DNA from: Acidimicrobiaceae bacterium
GTDB lineage: Bacteria; Actinomycetota; Acidimicrobiia; Acidimicrobiales; RAAP-2
Direction of reading: 5' to 3'
DNA length: 36,154 nt
Assembly (NCBI GenBank): GCA_027314705.1
Contig: DAHVAJ010000043.1
Coordinates: 1-36,154, forward strand
How positions within the stretch are numbered: the first letter of the stretch is position 1; each line of letters begins with the position of its first letter. Below the pieces are notes generated by a model. That model did not search any database. It was not told where the DNA came from and saw only the letters and a list, made by a program, of their open reading frames with translations. Of this stretch, positions 17,131 to 25,121 are shown in pieces. The position numbers were made by a program, and so were the translations under genes.

Positions 17131-18410
17131 GTGCCGCCCCGGGCCCGGGAACGGGCGCGTACTGGCCCGGACCGTGGCCGGCCGAGGACGGGGGCCCGCG
17201 GCGCCTCCAGGTCCCCCGGCCCGGGGGCGCCGTGCCAAACGTCCGGCCCGGGTGCGCCGTCGAGGTCGTGTCGCGCACCGACCCGGTGATCACCATGGCC
17301 GTCACCCGGGACGCCGGCGAGGTCTACCTCCTGCGCCACGGCATCGGAGACGGCGCTCCCGCCCTGGTCGAGCGCATCGACCCCGACACCCTGGCCCCGC
17401 TGGCCACCTCGGCCGAGCTGGCCGGCGGGCCCCTCTGGCCCGGCAGCCTGGGCGCCCACGCCAACGGCTCCCTCTACGTGGTCTTCGGCAACCAAGCCCA
17501 CCGCCTGGCGCCCGACCTCACCGTGCTGGCCTCCACCCGGCTGCCCCGCGACCGGCCCTACAACGGCTTCTTGGTCCTCCCCGACGGCACCCTCGTGACC
17601 AAGGACTTCGCCGGGGCCCGGCCGAGCACGCCGGTGGGCCCCGGCGACCGGGAGCCCTGCGAGCTCGTGGCCCTCGACCCCGAAGACCTCACCGTCCTCG
17701 ACCGCTGCGAGCTCGCCGAACCGTCCGTCGCCCGCCTCTCCGCCCTCGGAGCACACGTCTACGTGGTCGGGGACACCGGCCTGCTCCGGGTGGCATGGGA
17801 CGGCCGCTTCCGGCCCGACGACGCCTTCCGTCCCACCTACCGGACCCTCGAGGGCCAGTCCTACGGCTGGGACTGTGTCCTCGCCCTCGGAGCCGCCTGG
17901 TTCCTCGACGACGGTGACGGCAGCGAGGGATTCGACGGCTCGCTGCGGGGCAAGGGCCTGGCCACCGCCCCCCTCCACCTGGTCCGGATCGACCTGGACA
18001 GCGGGGCGGTCACCCTGGCCGAGATCTGCGGCGAACCCGGCGGTCTCGTCGCCAACCCACCCCTCGTCGACCCCGGGCGCGGCATCGTCGTCGGCTACGA
18101 CAGCGGCAACGGGGCCATGCGGGCCTTCGACGTGACCGCCGGCGGCACCCTCTCGACCCGCTGGGACCGGCGCCAGGACCACGCCTCCCACCTCGTGTTC
18201 CTCCCCGACGCCGGCGCGGTGGTGAGCGGCGACCACGACCCCGTCCGCATGGTCGAGCAGGTGGTCGTGCTCGACATCACCACCGGCGACGAGCTGCTCC
18301 GGACTGACACGGAGGGCCCCCTGCAGTCGGTCGTCTTCCCCTCCGTCGGCCACGACGGCGCCGTCTACTGGTGCTCCCTCTCGACCGTCAGCCGGCTCCG
18401 CTTCTCCTGA
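17127..18410 (+). CDS. unclassified beta-propeller-like protein
   Basis: 427 residues with no family I can name. It is rich in short strand-turn-strand units of propeller proteins: ITMAVTRDAGEVYLLRHG, SLYVVFGNQAHRLAPD, GFLVLPDGTLVTKDF, HVYVVGDTGLLRVAWD, LHLVRIDLDSGAVTLAE, HLVFLPDAGAVVSGDHD and DGAVYWCSL, spaced about 50 residues apart, suggesting six or seven blades. It might be a lactonase, quinoprotein-like or arylsulfotransferase-like enzyme; none of their catalytic motifs is evident. There is no signal peptide. The GTG at 17127 overlaps the sulfatase stop (GTGA); the longer open frame upstream lies inside the sulfatase gene. Strict coupling to the sulfatase suggests action on the same substrate. 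Confidence 0.75.
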   Translation: MSAAPGPGTGAYWPGPWPAEDGGPRRLQVPRPGGAVPNVRPGCAVEVVSRTDPVITMAVTRDAGEVYLLRHGIGDGAPALVERIDPDTLAPLATSAELAGGPLWPGSLGAHANGSLYVVFGNQAHRLAPDLTVLASTRLPRDRPYNGFLVLPDGTLVTKDFAGARPSTPVGPGDREPCELVALDPEDLTVLDRCELAEPSVARLSALGAHVYVVGDTGLLRVAWDGRFRPDDAFRPTYRTLEGQSYGWDCVLALGAAWFLDDGDGSEGFDGSLRGKGLATAPLHLVRIDLDSGAVTLAEICGEPGGLVANPPLVDPGRGIVVGYDSGNGAMRAFDVTAGGTLSTRWDRRQDHASHLVFLPDAGAVVSGDHDPVRMVEQVVVLDITTGDELLRTDTEGPLQSVVFPSVGHDGAVYWCSLSTVSRLRFS

Positions 18411-18467
18411 CCGGCGGCCACCGGCGGCTCTGGCCTCGCGGGCAACCCGGGGTCCCGTCTCGGCCCG

Positions 18468-19292
18468 TCAGCGGGTCGAGACGTTGCGCTCGAAGATGAT
18501 GCGGAGCCCGTGGAGGGTGAGCCAGGGCTCGACGCACTCGATCTCCTCGGAGTAGGGGGCGATGAGCTCGGAGAGCCCGCCCGTGGCCACCACGGTGGAC
18601 TCCCCGAGGACGGCCGCGAACCGGCGGCACAGCCCGTCGACCTGGCCCCCGAAGCCGTAGAGGGCGCCGGATTGGATGGACTCGACCGTCGACTTGCCGA
18701 TCACACTCCGTGGCTCGACCAGCTCGACCCGGCGGAGCGCGGCGGCGTGGGCGAAGAGGGCGTCGAGGCTGATGGCCACGCCCGGGGTGATGGCCCCGCC
18801 CAGGTACTCGCCGGCGGCGGAGATGGCGTCGAAGGTCGTGGCCGTGCCCAGGTCGACCACCACGCAGGGTCCCCCGAAGAGGTCGTAGGCCCCGACGGCG
18901 TTGGCGATGCGGTCGGCGCCGACCTCCTTCGGGTTGTCGTAGAGGATGGGCATGCCGCTCCTCACCCCCGGCTCCAGGACGACCGAGGGGACGTCGAACC
19001 ACCGGGCGGTCATCTGGCGGAGGCTGGCCGTGACCAGCGGCACCGACGAGGTCACGGCGATGCCCGTCACCGTGTCCTCGATGTCGAGGCCGTCGAGGTC
19101 GAGCAGCTGGGTCAGCAGCAGGGCGTGCTCGTCGGCCGTGCGGACGTCGACCGTGGACAGCCGCCAGTGGTGGGCGAGCCCGGTGGGCTCGGTGCCGTCA
19201 CGGGGCACCGAGTCGTCGAGCGGAGCGGAGGGATCGTCGGCGAACAGGCCGATCACGGTGTCGGTGTTCCCCACGTCGATGGCGAGCAGCAT
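18468..19292 (-). CDS. coaX: type III pantothenate kinase
   Basis: Phosphorylates pantothenate, the first step of CoA synthesis, and is insensitive to CoA feedback in characterised members. 274 residues. ASKHA-fold motifs: MLLAIDVGNTDTVIGLF (phosphate 1), ADRIANAVGAY for substrate binding, VVVDLGTATTFDAI (phosphate 2), GGAITPGVAISLDAL and a C-terminal VATGGLSELI. ATG at 19292 with AGGAAAGGA upstream. Last gene of the cofactor block, 32 nt after nadC. It completes a local pantothenate-to-CoA theme with panC and perhaps DUF2520. It converges on the propeller-like gene; the 57-nt gap shows no clear terminator. Confidence 0.96.
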   Translation of the reverse strand: MLLAIDVGNTDTVIGLFADDPSAPLDDSVPRDGTEPTGLAHHWRLSTVDVRTADEHALLLTQLLDLDGLDIEDTVTGIAVTSSVPLVTASLRQMTARWFDVPSVVLEPGVRSGMPILYDNPKEVGADRIANAVGAYDLFGGPCVVVDLGTATTFDAISAAGEYLGGAITPGVAISLDALFAHAAALRRVELVEPRSVIGKSTVESIQSGALYGFGGQVDGLCRRFAAVLGESTVVATGGLSELIAPYSEEIECVEPWLTLHGLRIIFERNVSTR

Positions 19293-19324
19293 CGTCGGTC
19301 CTTTCCTGCGGCGGGGCCCGGCGG

Positions 19325-20218
19325 TCAGACCCGGAGGTCGAAGGCGAGGTCGACCACGGGGGCCGAGTGGGTGAGGGCCCCGACCGAGAGGACGTCGGCG
19401 CCGGCGGCGGCCAGGGCCGGCGCCGTGGCCAGCGTCACGCCACCCGAGACCTCCACCAGGGCCGTCGACCCGGCCGCCCGCACCAGGCCCACCGCCTCGG
19501 CCACCCCGTCGGGGGTCATGTTGTCGAGCATCACCACCGTGGCCCCGGCGGCCACGGCTTCGACGACCTGGTCGACGCGGTCGCACTCGACCTCCACCAT
19601 CCGGCCCGGCCACTGCTGGCGGGCCCGGGCCACGGCGTCGCCGATGGCCACCCCGCCGAGGTGGTTGTCCTTCACCAGCACGGCCTCCGAGAGACTGCCC
19701 CGGTGGTTGTGGCCGCCACCCGCCCGCACGGCCGCCTTCTCGAGGGCCCGCAGTCCCGGGGTGGTCTTGCGGGTGTCGAGGACCCGGGTGGCCGGGTTGG
19801 CCGCCGCCACCGCGTCCACGTACCGGCGGGTGAGGGTGGCCACGCCGGAGAGGTGGCCGAGGAAGTTGAGCGCGGTGCGCTCGGCGGTGAGGATCGGGCG
19901 CAGCCGGCCCTCCACGGTGGCCACCACCTCGCCGGGCCCGACCGACGACCCGTCGGGGCGCAGCCAGGTCACCGCCAGGCCGGGGTCGGTCTGGGCCAGG
20001 GTCTCGAGGACGCAGGCTCGGCCGGCCAGCACCCCCGGCCGGCGGGCCACGAGGTCGACCACGGCCGTCCGCTCCGCCGGGACGAGGGCCGCCGTCAGGT
20101 CGCCCAGGGGCAGGACGTCCTCGGTCAGGGCCCGGGCCACGGCGTCCACCACGGCCGGCCGGGGCGGGTCCAGCTCGACCGACCAGGCGTCGTCCGCCGG
20201 AGCGGCCGGGGCGCTCAC
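19325..20218 (-). CDS. nadC: nicotinate-nucleotide diphosphorylase (quinolinate phosphoribosyltransferase)
   Basis: Converts quinolinate and PRPP to nicotinate mononucleotide in de novo NAD synthesis. 297 residues. Visible: EDVLPLGDLTAALVP at the N-terminus, TALNFLGHLSGVATLTRRYV, DTRKTTPGLRALEKAAVRAGGG with active-site basic residues, NHRGSLSEAVLVKDNH, VECDRVDQVVEA, VMLDNMTPDGVAEAV and VSGGVTLATAPALAAAGADVLSVGALTHS. The GTG at 20218 overlaps the nadB stop (GTGA), deciding the start; a longer open frame runs back into nadB and is not used. nadA is not in the window. Confidence 0.96.
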   Translation of the reverse strand: MSAPAAPADDAWSVELDPPRPAVVDAVARALTEDVLPLGDLTAALVPAERTAVVDLVARRPGVLAGRACVLETLAQTDPGLAVTWLRPDGSSVGPGEVVATVEGRLRPILTAERTALNFLGHLSGVATLTRRYVDAVAAANPATRVLDTRKTTPGLRALEKAAVRAGGGHNHRGSLSEAVLVKDNHLGGVAIGDAVARARQQWPGRMVEVECDRVDQVVEAVAAGATVVMLDNMTPDGVAEAVGLVRAAGSTALVEVSGGVTLATAPALAAAGADVLSVGALTHSAPVVDLAFDLRV

Positions 20219-21882
20219 GCCCCCTCCCGCGGCACCCCGCCGGACGGCCCCCCGGCGGGCGACAGCGAGGCACCGGCCCGGTCGAGGACGATGCGGCAGC
20301 GCCACGCCGGCGACGGATCGGGGAAGTCGCTGCGGGCGTGGGCGCCGCGGGTCTCCTCCCGCCGATCCGCGGCCTGGAGGAGCCCGGCGGCCACGGTCAC
20401 CAGGTTGGCCAGCTCGCCCGTGGCCCGGTCGGGCGGTGGGCCCGAGCCCACCTCGGCGGCCACCGCGGCCAGGGCCTGCCCGGCCCGGGCCAGCGAGCCG
20501 GCGCTGCGCACGACCCCGGCACCGTCGGTGAGGGTCCGCTGCAGGAGGTCGCGGGCCTTGGCCACGTCGGGAGGCGCGACCTCGGGGACGGCCCCGTCCG
20601 TGGGACCGGCGCGGTGGGTGGGCGGGCCGGCGGCCACGGTCTCCCCGCGGAGGACGGGGGCCAGGACCCCGGTGGCCGTGGGGGCGTCGCCGCCGGCCAG
20701 GATGCACTCGGACAGTCGGGCCCCGAAGACCATGCCCTCGAGCAGCGAGTTCGAGGCCAGGCGGTTGGCCCCGTGGACCCCGGTGCAGGCCGTCTCCCCC
20801 GCCGCCCACAGGCCGGGAAGGGCCGTCGCCCCCCACAGGTCGGTGAGGACGCCTCCGGAGAGGTAGTGGGCTGCCGGGGCGATGGGCAGCCAGTCGCCGG
20901 CCGGATCGAGGCCGATGGCGGCCAGGGAGGCGGCGATGGTGGGGAACCGGGCCCCGAAGTCGTCGAGGCCGGTGGCGTCGAGCCAGAGGCTGTCGGCCCC
21001 CTGCTCCTGCATCCGTCCGGCCATGGCCCGGCTCACCACGTCGCGGGGGGCCAGCTCGTCGACGAACCGCTCGCCCCGGGCGTCGCGCAGCAGCGCCCCG
21101 TGACCGCGGAGGGCCTCCGAGAGGAGGGGGCGGGGCATGGCCGGATGGTGGAGGGCGGTGGGGTGGAACTGCATGAACTCGATATCGGCGACGGGCACAC
21201 CGGCCCGCAGCGCCATGGCCACGCCGTCGCCGGTGGCCTCCGGCGGATTGGTGGTCACGGCGAAGAGCTGCCCGGCGCCGCCGGTGGCCAGCACCGTGTG
21301 CCGGGCCCGCACCTCGACGGTGCGGCCGGCGGCGTCGAGCGCCACCACCCCTGCGCACCGGCCGCCGTCGGTGAGCAGGTCGACGGCGAACCACCCCTCG
21401 AGCACGGCGGCGGCCGAGGCCCGGGTGGCGTCGACCAGGGCCCGCTCGACCTCGGCCCCGGTGGCTGCGCCGCCCGCGTGGACGACGCGCGCCGTCGAAT
21501 GCCCGCCCTCGCGGGCCAGGTCGAGCGCGCCGCCCGGCTGGCGGTCGAAGACGGCTCCGAGGGCGATGAGCTCGTGCACCCGGCCCGGACCCTCGTCGAC
21601 CAGGACGCGCACCGCCTCGGGGTCGCACAGTCCGGCCCCGGCGGCCAGGGTGTCGGCCAGGTGGAGGTCGGTCGAGTCCTCGTCGCCCCCGAGGGCGGCG
21701 GCCACGCCGCCCTGGGCCCAGCGCGTGGCCGACTGCGAGAGCTCGGCCTTGGTGAGGACCCCGACCCGCAGACCCGGATCGGGCCCGGTGAGGGGGGCGG
21801 CCAACCGCACGGCGGCCGAGAGGCCGGCCACACCGCTGCCGAGCACCAGGACGTCGAGGACGCCGGCCGGCGCGGGGGTCAC
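20215..21882 (-). CDS. nadB: L-aspartate oxidase
   Basis: FAD enzyme that oxidises aspartate to iminoaspartate, which NadA condenses to quinolinate. 555 residues. FAD-binding VLGSGVAGLSAAVRLA near the N-terminus; SATRWAQGGVAAALG; GHSTARVVHAGG; TGGAGQLFAVTTNP; FMQFHPTALHH with the active-site His; RFVDELAPRDVVSRAM with the substrate Arg; YLSGGVLTDLWG; HGANRLASNSLLEGMVFG. The C-terminal helical domain is present but Ala/Gly/Pro-rich. The GTG start at 21882 overlaps the panC stop by 4 nt. In this organism nadBC stand between panC and coaX, where mycobacteria have panD. Confidence 0.96.
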   Translation of the reverse strand: MTPAPAGVLDVLVLGSGVAGLSAAVRLAAPLTGPDPGLRVGVLTKAELSQSATRWAQGGVAAALGGDEDSTDLHLADTLAAGAGLCDPEAVRVLVDEGPGRVHELIALGAVFDRQPGGALDLAREGGHSTARVVHAGGAATGAEVERALVDATRASAAAVLEGWFAVDLLTDGGRCAGVVALDAAGRTVEVRARHTVLATGGAGQLFAVTTNPPEATGDGVAMALRAGVPVADIEFMQFHPTALHHPAMPRPLLSEALRGHGALLRDARGERFVDELAPRDVVSRAMAGRMQEQGADSLWLDATGLDDFGARFPTIAASLAAIGLDPAGDWLPIAPAAHYLSGGVLTDLWGATALPGLWAAGETACTGVHGANRLASNSLLEGMVFGARLSECILAGGDAPTATGVLAPVLRGETVAAGPPTHRAGPTDGAVPEVAPPDVAKARDLLQRTLTDGAGVVRSAGSLARAGQALAAVAAEVGSGPPPDRATGELANLVTVAAGLLQAADRREETRGAHARSDFPDPSPAWRCRIVLDRAGASLSPAGGPSGGVPREGA

Positions 21883-22763
21883 GGACCGGCCAGAGGATCG
21901 CAGTTGTCGATGAGCCGCACCGTCCCGACCCGGGCGGCGATGAGCAGACGGAGGGGCCTCCCCCGGACCGGCCCGGAGACGGGCTCGAGATCGCCGGCGT
22001 CGACCACGGCGGCGTACTCCAGCTCGACGGCCGGTTCGGTGGCCACCACGGCCGCCATGGCCGCCTCGGCCGCGGCCGGCCCGTCGGCGGCCAGGGTCCG
22101 GGCGCCGGCGGCGAGGGCCCGGGGGAGCACGGCGGCGGCGGACCGCTGGCTCCGGCCGAGCCGCACGTTGCGGCTCGAGAGGGCCAGGCCGTCGGGCTCG
22201 CGCACCGTGGGGCAGCCCACGATCCGGGCGGGGAGGGAACAGTCGGCCACCACCCGGCGCACCACGGCGAGCTGCTGGTAGTCCTTCTCGCCGAAGTAGG
22301 CCCGGCACCGCCCGGTGGCGGCGAGCAGCTTCACCACGACCGTGGCCACCCCGTCGAAGTGCCCCGGCCGGGAGGCGCCCTCCCACCGACGCCCCGGTCC
22401 GGCCACCGACACCGAGGGGACCGCGGCCGCCGGCCCGACGGGGTACATCTCCTCGCCGGAGGGAGCGAGGACCACCGAGGCGCCGGCCCCGGCGGCGACG
22501 GCGAGGTCGGCGTCCGGGGTGCGCGGGTAGGCGGCCAGGTCGGCGGCCTCGCCGAACTGGAGGGGGTTCACGAAGACGGAGACCGCCACCGTGTCGCACT
22601 CGCATGCGGCCCGCCGGATGAGGGCCACGTGGCCGGCGTGGAGCGCGCCCATGGTGGGGACGAACCCCACCGAACGGCCGCCCGCCCGGGCCTCGTCCAG
22701 CACCGCCGCGTACTGCTCGAGGGTGCCGAGGACCTGGACTCCGGCCGGCGCGACGGTGGTCAC
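21879..22763 (-). CDS. panC: pantothenate synthetase
   Basis: ATP-dependent condensation of pantoate with beta-alanine. 294 residues. Class I nucleotidyl-transfer motifs: FVPTMGALHAGHVALI (34-49, HxGH), SVFVNPLQF, AYPRTPDADL, YFGEKDYQQL with the Lys that contacts ATP, and LALSSRN (KMSKS-like). The GTG start at 22763 overlaps the preceding DUF2520 gene by 4 nt, so the two are made together. No panD or panB is seen in the window. Confidence 0.97.
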   Translation of the reverse strand: MTTVAPAGVQVLGTLEQYAAVLDEARAGGRSVGFVPTMGALHAGHVALIRRAACECDTVAVSVFVNPLQFGEAADLAAYPRTPDADLAVAAGAGASVVLAPSGEEMYPVGPAAAVPSVSVAGPGRRWEGASRPGHFDGVATVVVKLLAATGRCRAYFGEKDYQQLAVVRRVVADCSLPARIVGCPTVREPDGLALSSRNVRLGRSQRSAAAVLPRALAAGARTLAADGPAAAEAAMAAVVATEPAVELEYAAVVDAGDLEPVSGPVRGRPLRLLIAARVGTVRLIDNCDPLAGP

Positions 22764-23623
22764 GCCACCTGCCCGCCGGCCGGGGCGAGCAGCGCCGGGT
22801 CCGGCGGCGACGCCGGGTCCAGCGCGGCAGCGAGGGCGTCGGCCACCTCCGCCCGGGCCGCGTCGAGGTCGGCGGCGGTGTCGAGGTCGGCGGCGGTGTC
22901 GAGCGAGAGCCGCCGGGCCAGGGCCACCAGGGCGTCGTAGCCGGCCAGTTCGGTGCGGTGCCCGGGCATGCCGGCCAGGGCGGCCCGGTGGCCCTCGAGG
23001 GTCAGCCAGTCACCGCGGGCGGCCGGTCCGGTCAGGGCGGCCCGCGGTCCGAGGGTCAGGGCGTCCTCGGTGGCGGCCCGCACCAGTCCGGCGAAGGCGT
23101 CGAAGGGCAGGCCGGCCGTGGCCGCCACCCGCTCGACCTGGCCGAGCAGGGCCACGAGGTGGTTGGCGGCGATGACGGCGGCGGCGTGGTAGGCGGCACG
23201 GTCGGCGTCCTCGACCTCGACGACCGAACCCCCGAGGGCGGCGGCCACCCGGCGGACGAGCGGGTCGCCGGCGACGGCGAAGGTGATCCCCGAACGCAGG
23301 CGCTCGGCGCCCACGGCCCGGTTGGGCAGCGGGACCAGCGGGTGCAGGGAGGCCCGGCGGGCGTGGCCGGCCAGGACGTCGAGACCGAGGGACCCCGAGA
23401 GGTGGGCGACCACCGTCGCCGGCCGGGGACGGACCGCCGCGGCCAGGCGGGCCACCGTGTCGTCCGGGGTGGCGATGACCAGCAGGTCGACACCGACGGC
23501 CGCCTCGGCGGCCGGGCGGTCACGACCCCAGACCTCCGCACAGCGGAAGCCGGCGACGCCGTCGAGGGCCGCCGCCAGGGAACAGCCGGCGCGGCCGGCC
23601 CCGAGTACACGGACTGTGGTCAC
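22760..23623 (-). CDS. Rossmann-like / DUF2520 protein, candidate ketopantoate reductase
   Basis: 287 residues. N-terminal NAD(P)-binding Rossmann domain (VRVLGAGRAGCSLAAAL, residues 4-20; LLVIATPDDTVARLA; VVAHLSGSLGLDVL), followed by the helical DUF2520 domain with AAYHAAAVIAANHLVALLGQ near 165-185. Rossmann plus DUF2520 proteins often stand next to panC in Actinobacteria. I recall that the PanG type of ketopantoate reductase has this architecture, but I could not verify it; the role is inferred from that and from the 4-nt overlap with panC. The GTG at 23623 is chosen because AAAGGGG stands 5 nt upstream; a longer frame adds 22 unrelated residues. An 18-nt tandem repeat (about 22862-22900) encodes DTAADL twice near the C-terminus. 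Confidence 0.85.
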   Translation of the reverse strand: MTTVRVLGAGRAGCSLAAALDGVAGFRCAEVWGRDRPAAEAAVGVDLLVIATPDDTVARLAAAVRPRPATVVAHLSGSLGLDVLAGHARRASLHPLVPLPNRAVGAERLRSGITFAVAGDPLVRRVAAALGGSVVEVEDADRAAYHAAAVIAANHLVALLGQVERVAATAGLPFDAFAGLVRAATEDALTLGPRAALTGPAARGDWLTLEGHRAALAGMPGHRTELAGYDALVALARRLSLDTAADLDTAADLDAARAEVADALAAALDPASPPDPALLAPAGGQVA

Positions 23624-23689
23624 GAGACCCCTTTCGACGTTCCAGCCCCTGTCGGGTGCCGGTCGCCACGGAGATGCCGGGAACTTCAC

Positions 23690-24190
23690 TCAGAGCATAC
23701 CCACGACCCGGACCTCGCCACCAGCGGCGGCGAGGTCGGCCTCGTCGACCAGGTCGGGCGCCAGCTCGCCCAGGGGGGCGAGCACGAAGCGGCGCTCGCG
23801 CCAGCGGGGGTGGGGCACGGTGAGGTCGGGGTCGTCGAGTTCGACCCCGTCGATCCAGACGATGTCGGCGTCGAGGGTGCGCGGACCCCAGTGCGTCGTC
23901 CGGACCCGGCCGGCGGCGGCCTCGAGGCGGCGGCACTGCTCGAGCAGCTGGTAGGGGTCGGTGCCGGCCGGCACGGCCAGCTCGACGACGAGGTTGAGGA
24001 ACGGACCCTGGTCCCCGGGCCCGCCCACCGGGGCGGTCTCGTACACGCGGGAGACGGCCGTGACGGCGGGGACGCTGCCCGCCCGCAGCTGGTCGACGGC
24101 CTTGCGCAGGTGGACGGACCGGTCGCCCAGGTTGGAGCCGAGGGAGAGGAAGGCCCGTCGGGTCGGCGGCTCGGCCCGGGGCGAGGTCAC
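23690..24190 (-). CDS. folK: 6-hydroxymethyl-7,8-dihydropterin pyrophosphokinase
   Basis: Transfers diphosphate from ATP to hydroxymethyl-dihydropterin, just before the FolP step. 166 residues. FLSLGSNLGDRSVHL (14-28), VSRVYETAPVG, FLNLVVEL for the pterin pocket, GPRTLDADIVWID with the metal-binding Asp pair, and VPHPRWRERRFVLAPLGELAPD. The GTG at 24190 overlaps the folB stop (GTGA). 66 nt separate it from the DUF2520 gene, which has its own good ribosome-binding site. Confidence 0.97.
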   Translation of the reverse strand: MTSPRAEPPTRRAFLSLGSNLGDRSVHLRKAVDQLRAGSVPAVTAVSRVYETAPVGGPGDQGPFLNLVVELAVPAGTDPYQLLEQCRRLEAAAGRVRTTHWGPRTLDADIVWIDGVELDDPDLTVPHPRWRERRFVLAPLGELAPDLVDEADLAAAGGEVRVVGML

Positions 24191-24579
24191 CGGCCCCGGG
24201 TCAGCCGGACGCCCACGCCGGCGAGGTCGACAGCCAGGGGCGGACGCAGTTTGCGCAGGGCGACGGTCACGGCCTCGATCCGGGGGTCGGTGGCCAGCAC
24301 GCCGTCGGCCACCGCACCGGCCAAGGCCTCGAGGAGCTCGAAGGGCCGCGCCCCGCCCACCACGGCGGCCACGGCGGCGGCGACCGCCCCGTAGTCGACG
24401 GTGTCGGCCAGATCGTCGGAGGCGGCGGCGGGCCCGAGGTCGACGACCAGGTCGACGTCGATCTCGAAGGGCTGGGCCCGTCGCTTCTCCTCGGCCAGCA
24501 CCCCGTGGGTGCCGAGGGCACGGAGCCCTCGCAGCTCGATGCGGCCGGCCGGCGGCCCGGAGGGGGCCGCGCCGCCCAT
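24187..24579 (-). CDS. folB: dihydroneopterin aldolase
   Basis: Cleaves dihydroneopterin to hydroxymethyl-dihydropterin and glycolaldehyde. 130 residues. IELRGLRALGTHGVLAEEKR with the conserved Glu, QPFEIDVDLVVDL, DTVDYGAVA with the Tyr that acts in catalysis, FELLEALAGAVAD, and a C-terminal LRKLRPPLAVDLAGVGV with the catalytic Lys; the usual KP after the strand is replaced by KLRPP. The ATG at 24579 shares one base with the stop of the preceding phosphatase-like gene (TGATG). Between that gene and folK it forms a tightly coupled set. Confidence 0.95.
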   Translation of the reverse strand: MGGAAPSGPPAGRIELRGLRALGTHGVLAEEKRRAQPFEIDVDLVVDLGPAAASDDLADTVDYGAVAAAVAAVVGGARPFELLEALAGAVADGVLATDPRIEAVTVALRKLRPPLAVDLAGVGVRLTRGR

Positions 24580-25121
24580 CAGGCGGACCGGGGCGATCCG
24601 TCGGCCCCCGACGAGGCCGAGACCGGGGCGAGCAGGGCCGAGACGGCCACCAGCTCGCGGCCGGCCGGACCCATGGGGTGACCGGTCATGTGCTCGAGCA
24701 CGGTGATGGCCTGCGGTCCGGTCGGGAGGCGCTCCGACCACAGGAGGTAGCCGGCCACCACCCCGGACACCCGGTCGCCGAGCTCCTCTTGGTGGACCAG
24801 CACCTGCTCGCCGGCGGTGAGGCGGGCGTGCAGGTCGCGGTAGAGGTCGGTGAGCACGGCGCGGACGTCGCCCGAGGCCGGGAGCGGGAAGTGCACGTTG
24901 GGGAGGGACCGCTCCTCGTAGGCCTGGAGGTTGTGGCCCGAGGGCAGGAGCGACACCACCCGGGTGAACCCCTGGACCTGCAGCCAGATGATCTCCTCCT
25001 GGCGGCGGACCTTGCGGTGGTTCGGGGCGAACCCCCCCGGACGCTCGCTCATGGCCAGGCGGTCCTTGATGACCCAGGTGAAGTTGCGGGGAGGGATGCC
25101 CGCCGCCCACTTGCCCTTCAC
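24579..25121 (-). CDS. dual-specificity-phosphatase-like protein lacking the catalytic Cys
   Basis: 180 residues with the layout of a small PTP/DSP fold: NFTWVIKDRLAMSERPGG at 13-30 (the usual FSWVI...LAGSGRPG opening), a RVVSLLPSG strand, NVHFPLPASGDV where the general-acid loop is expected, then VLVHQEELGDRVSGVVAGYLL at 107-127. The P-loop of active enzymes is HCX5R; here H110-Q111-X5-R117 keeps the His, the Arg and the following Ser but has Gln in place of the nucleophilic Cys. It should bind a phosphate-like group without phosphatase activity. GTG at 25121 overlaps folP (GTGA) and the stop overlaps folB (TGATG), so it is an integral member of the folate operon. Function unknown; a dihydroneopterin-phosphate-related role is conceivable but unproven. 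Confidence 0.8.
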   Translation of the reverse strand: MKGKWAAGIPPRNFTWVIKDRLAMSERPGGFAPNHRKVRRQEEIIWLQVQGFTRVVSLLPSGHNLQAYEERSLPNVHFPLPASGDVRAVLTDLYRDLHARLTAGEQVLVHQEELGDRVSGVVAGYLLWSERLPTGPQAITVLEHMTGHPMGPAGRELVAVSALLAPVSASSGADGSPRSA

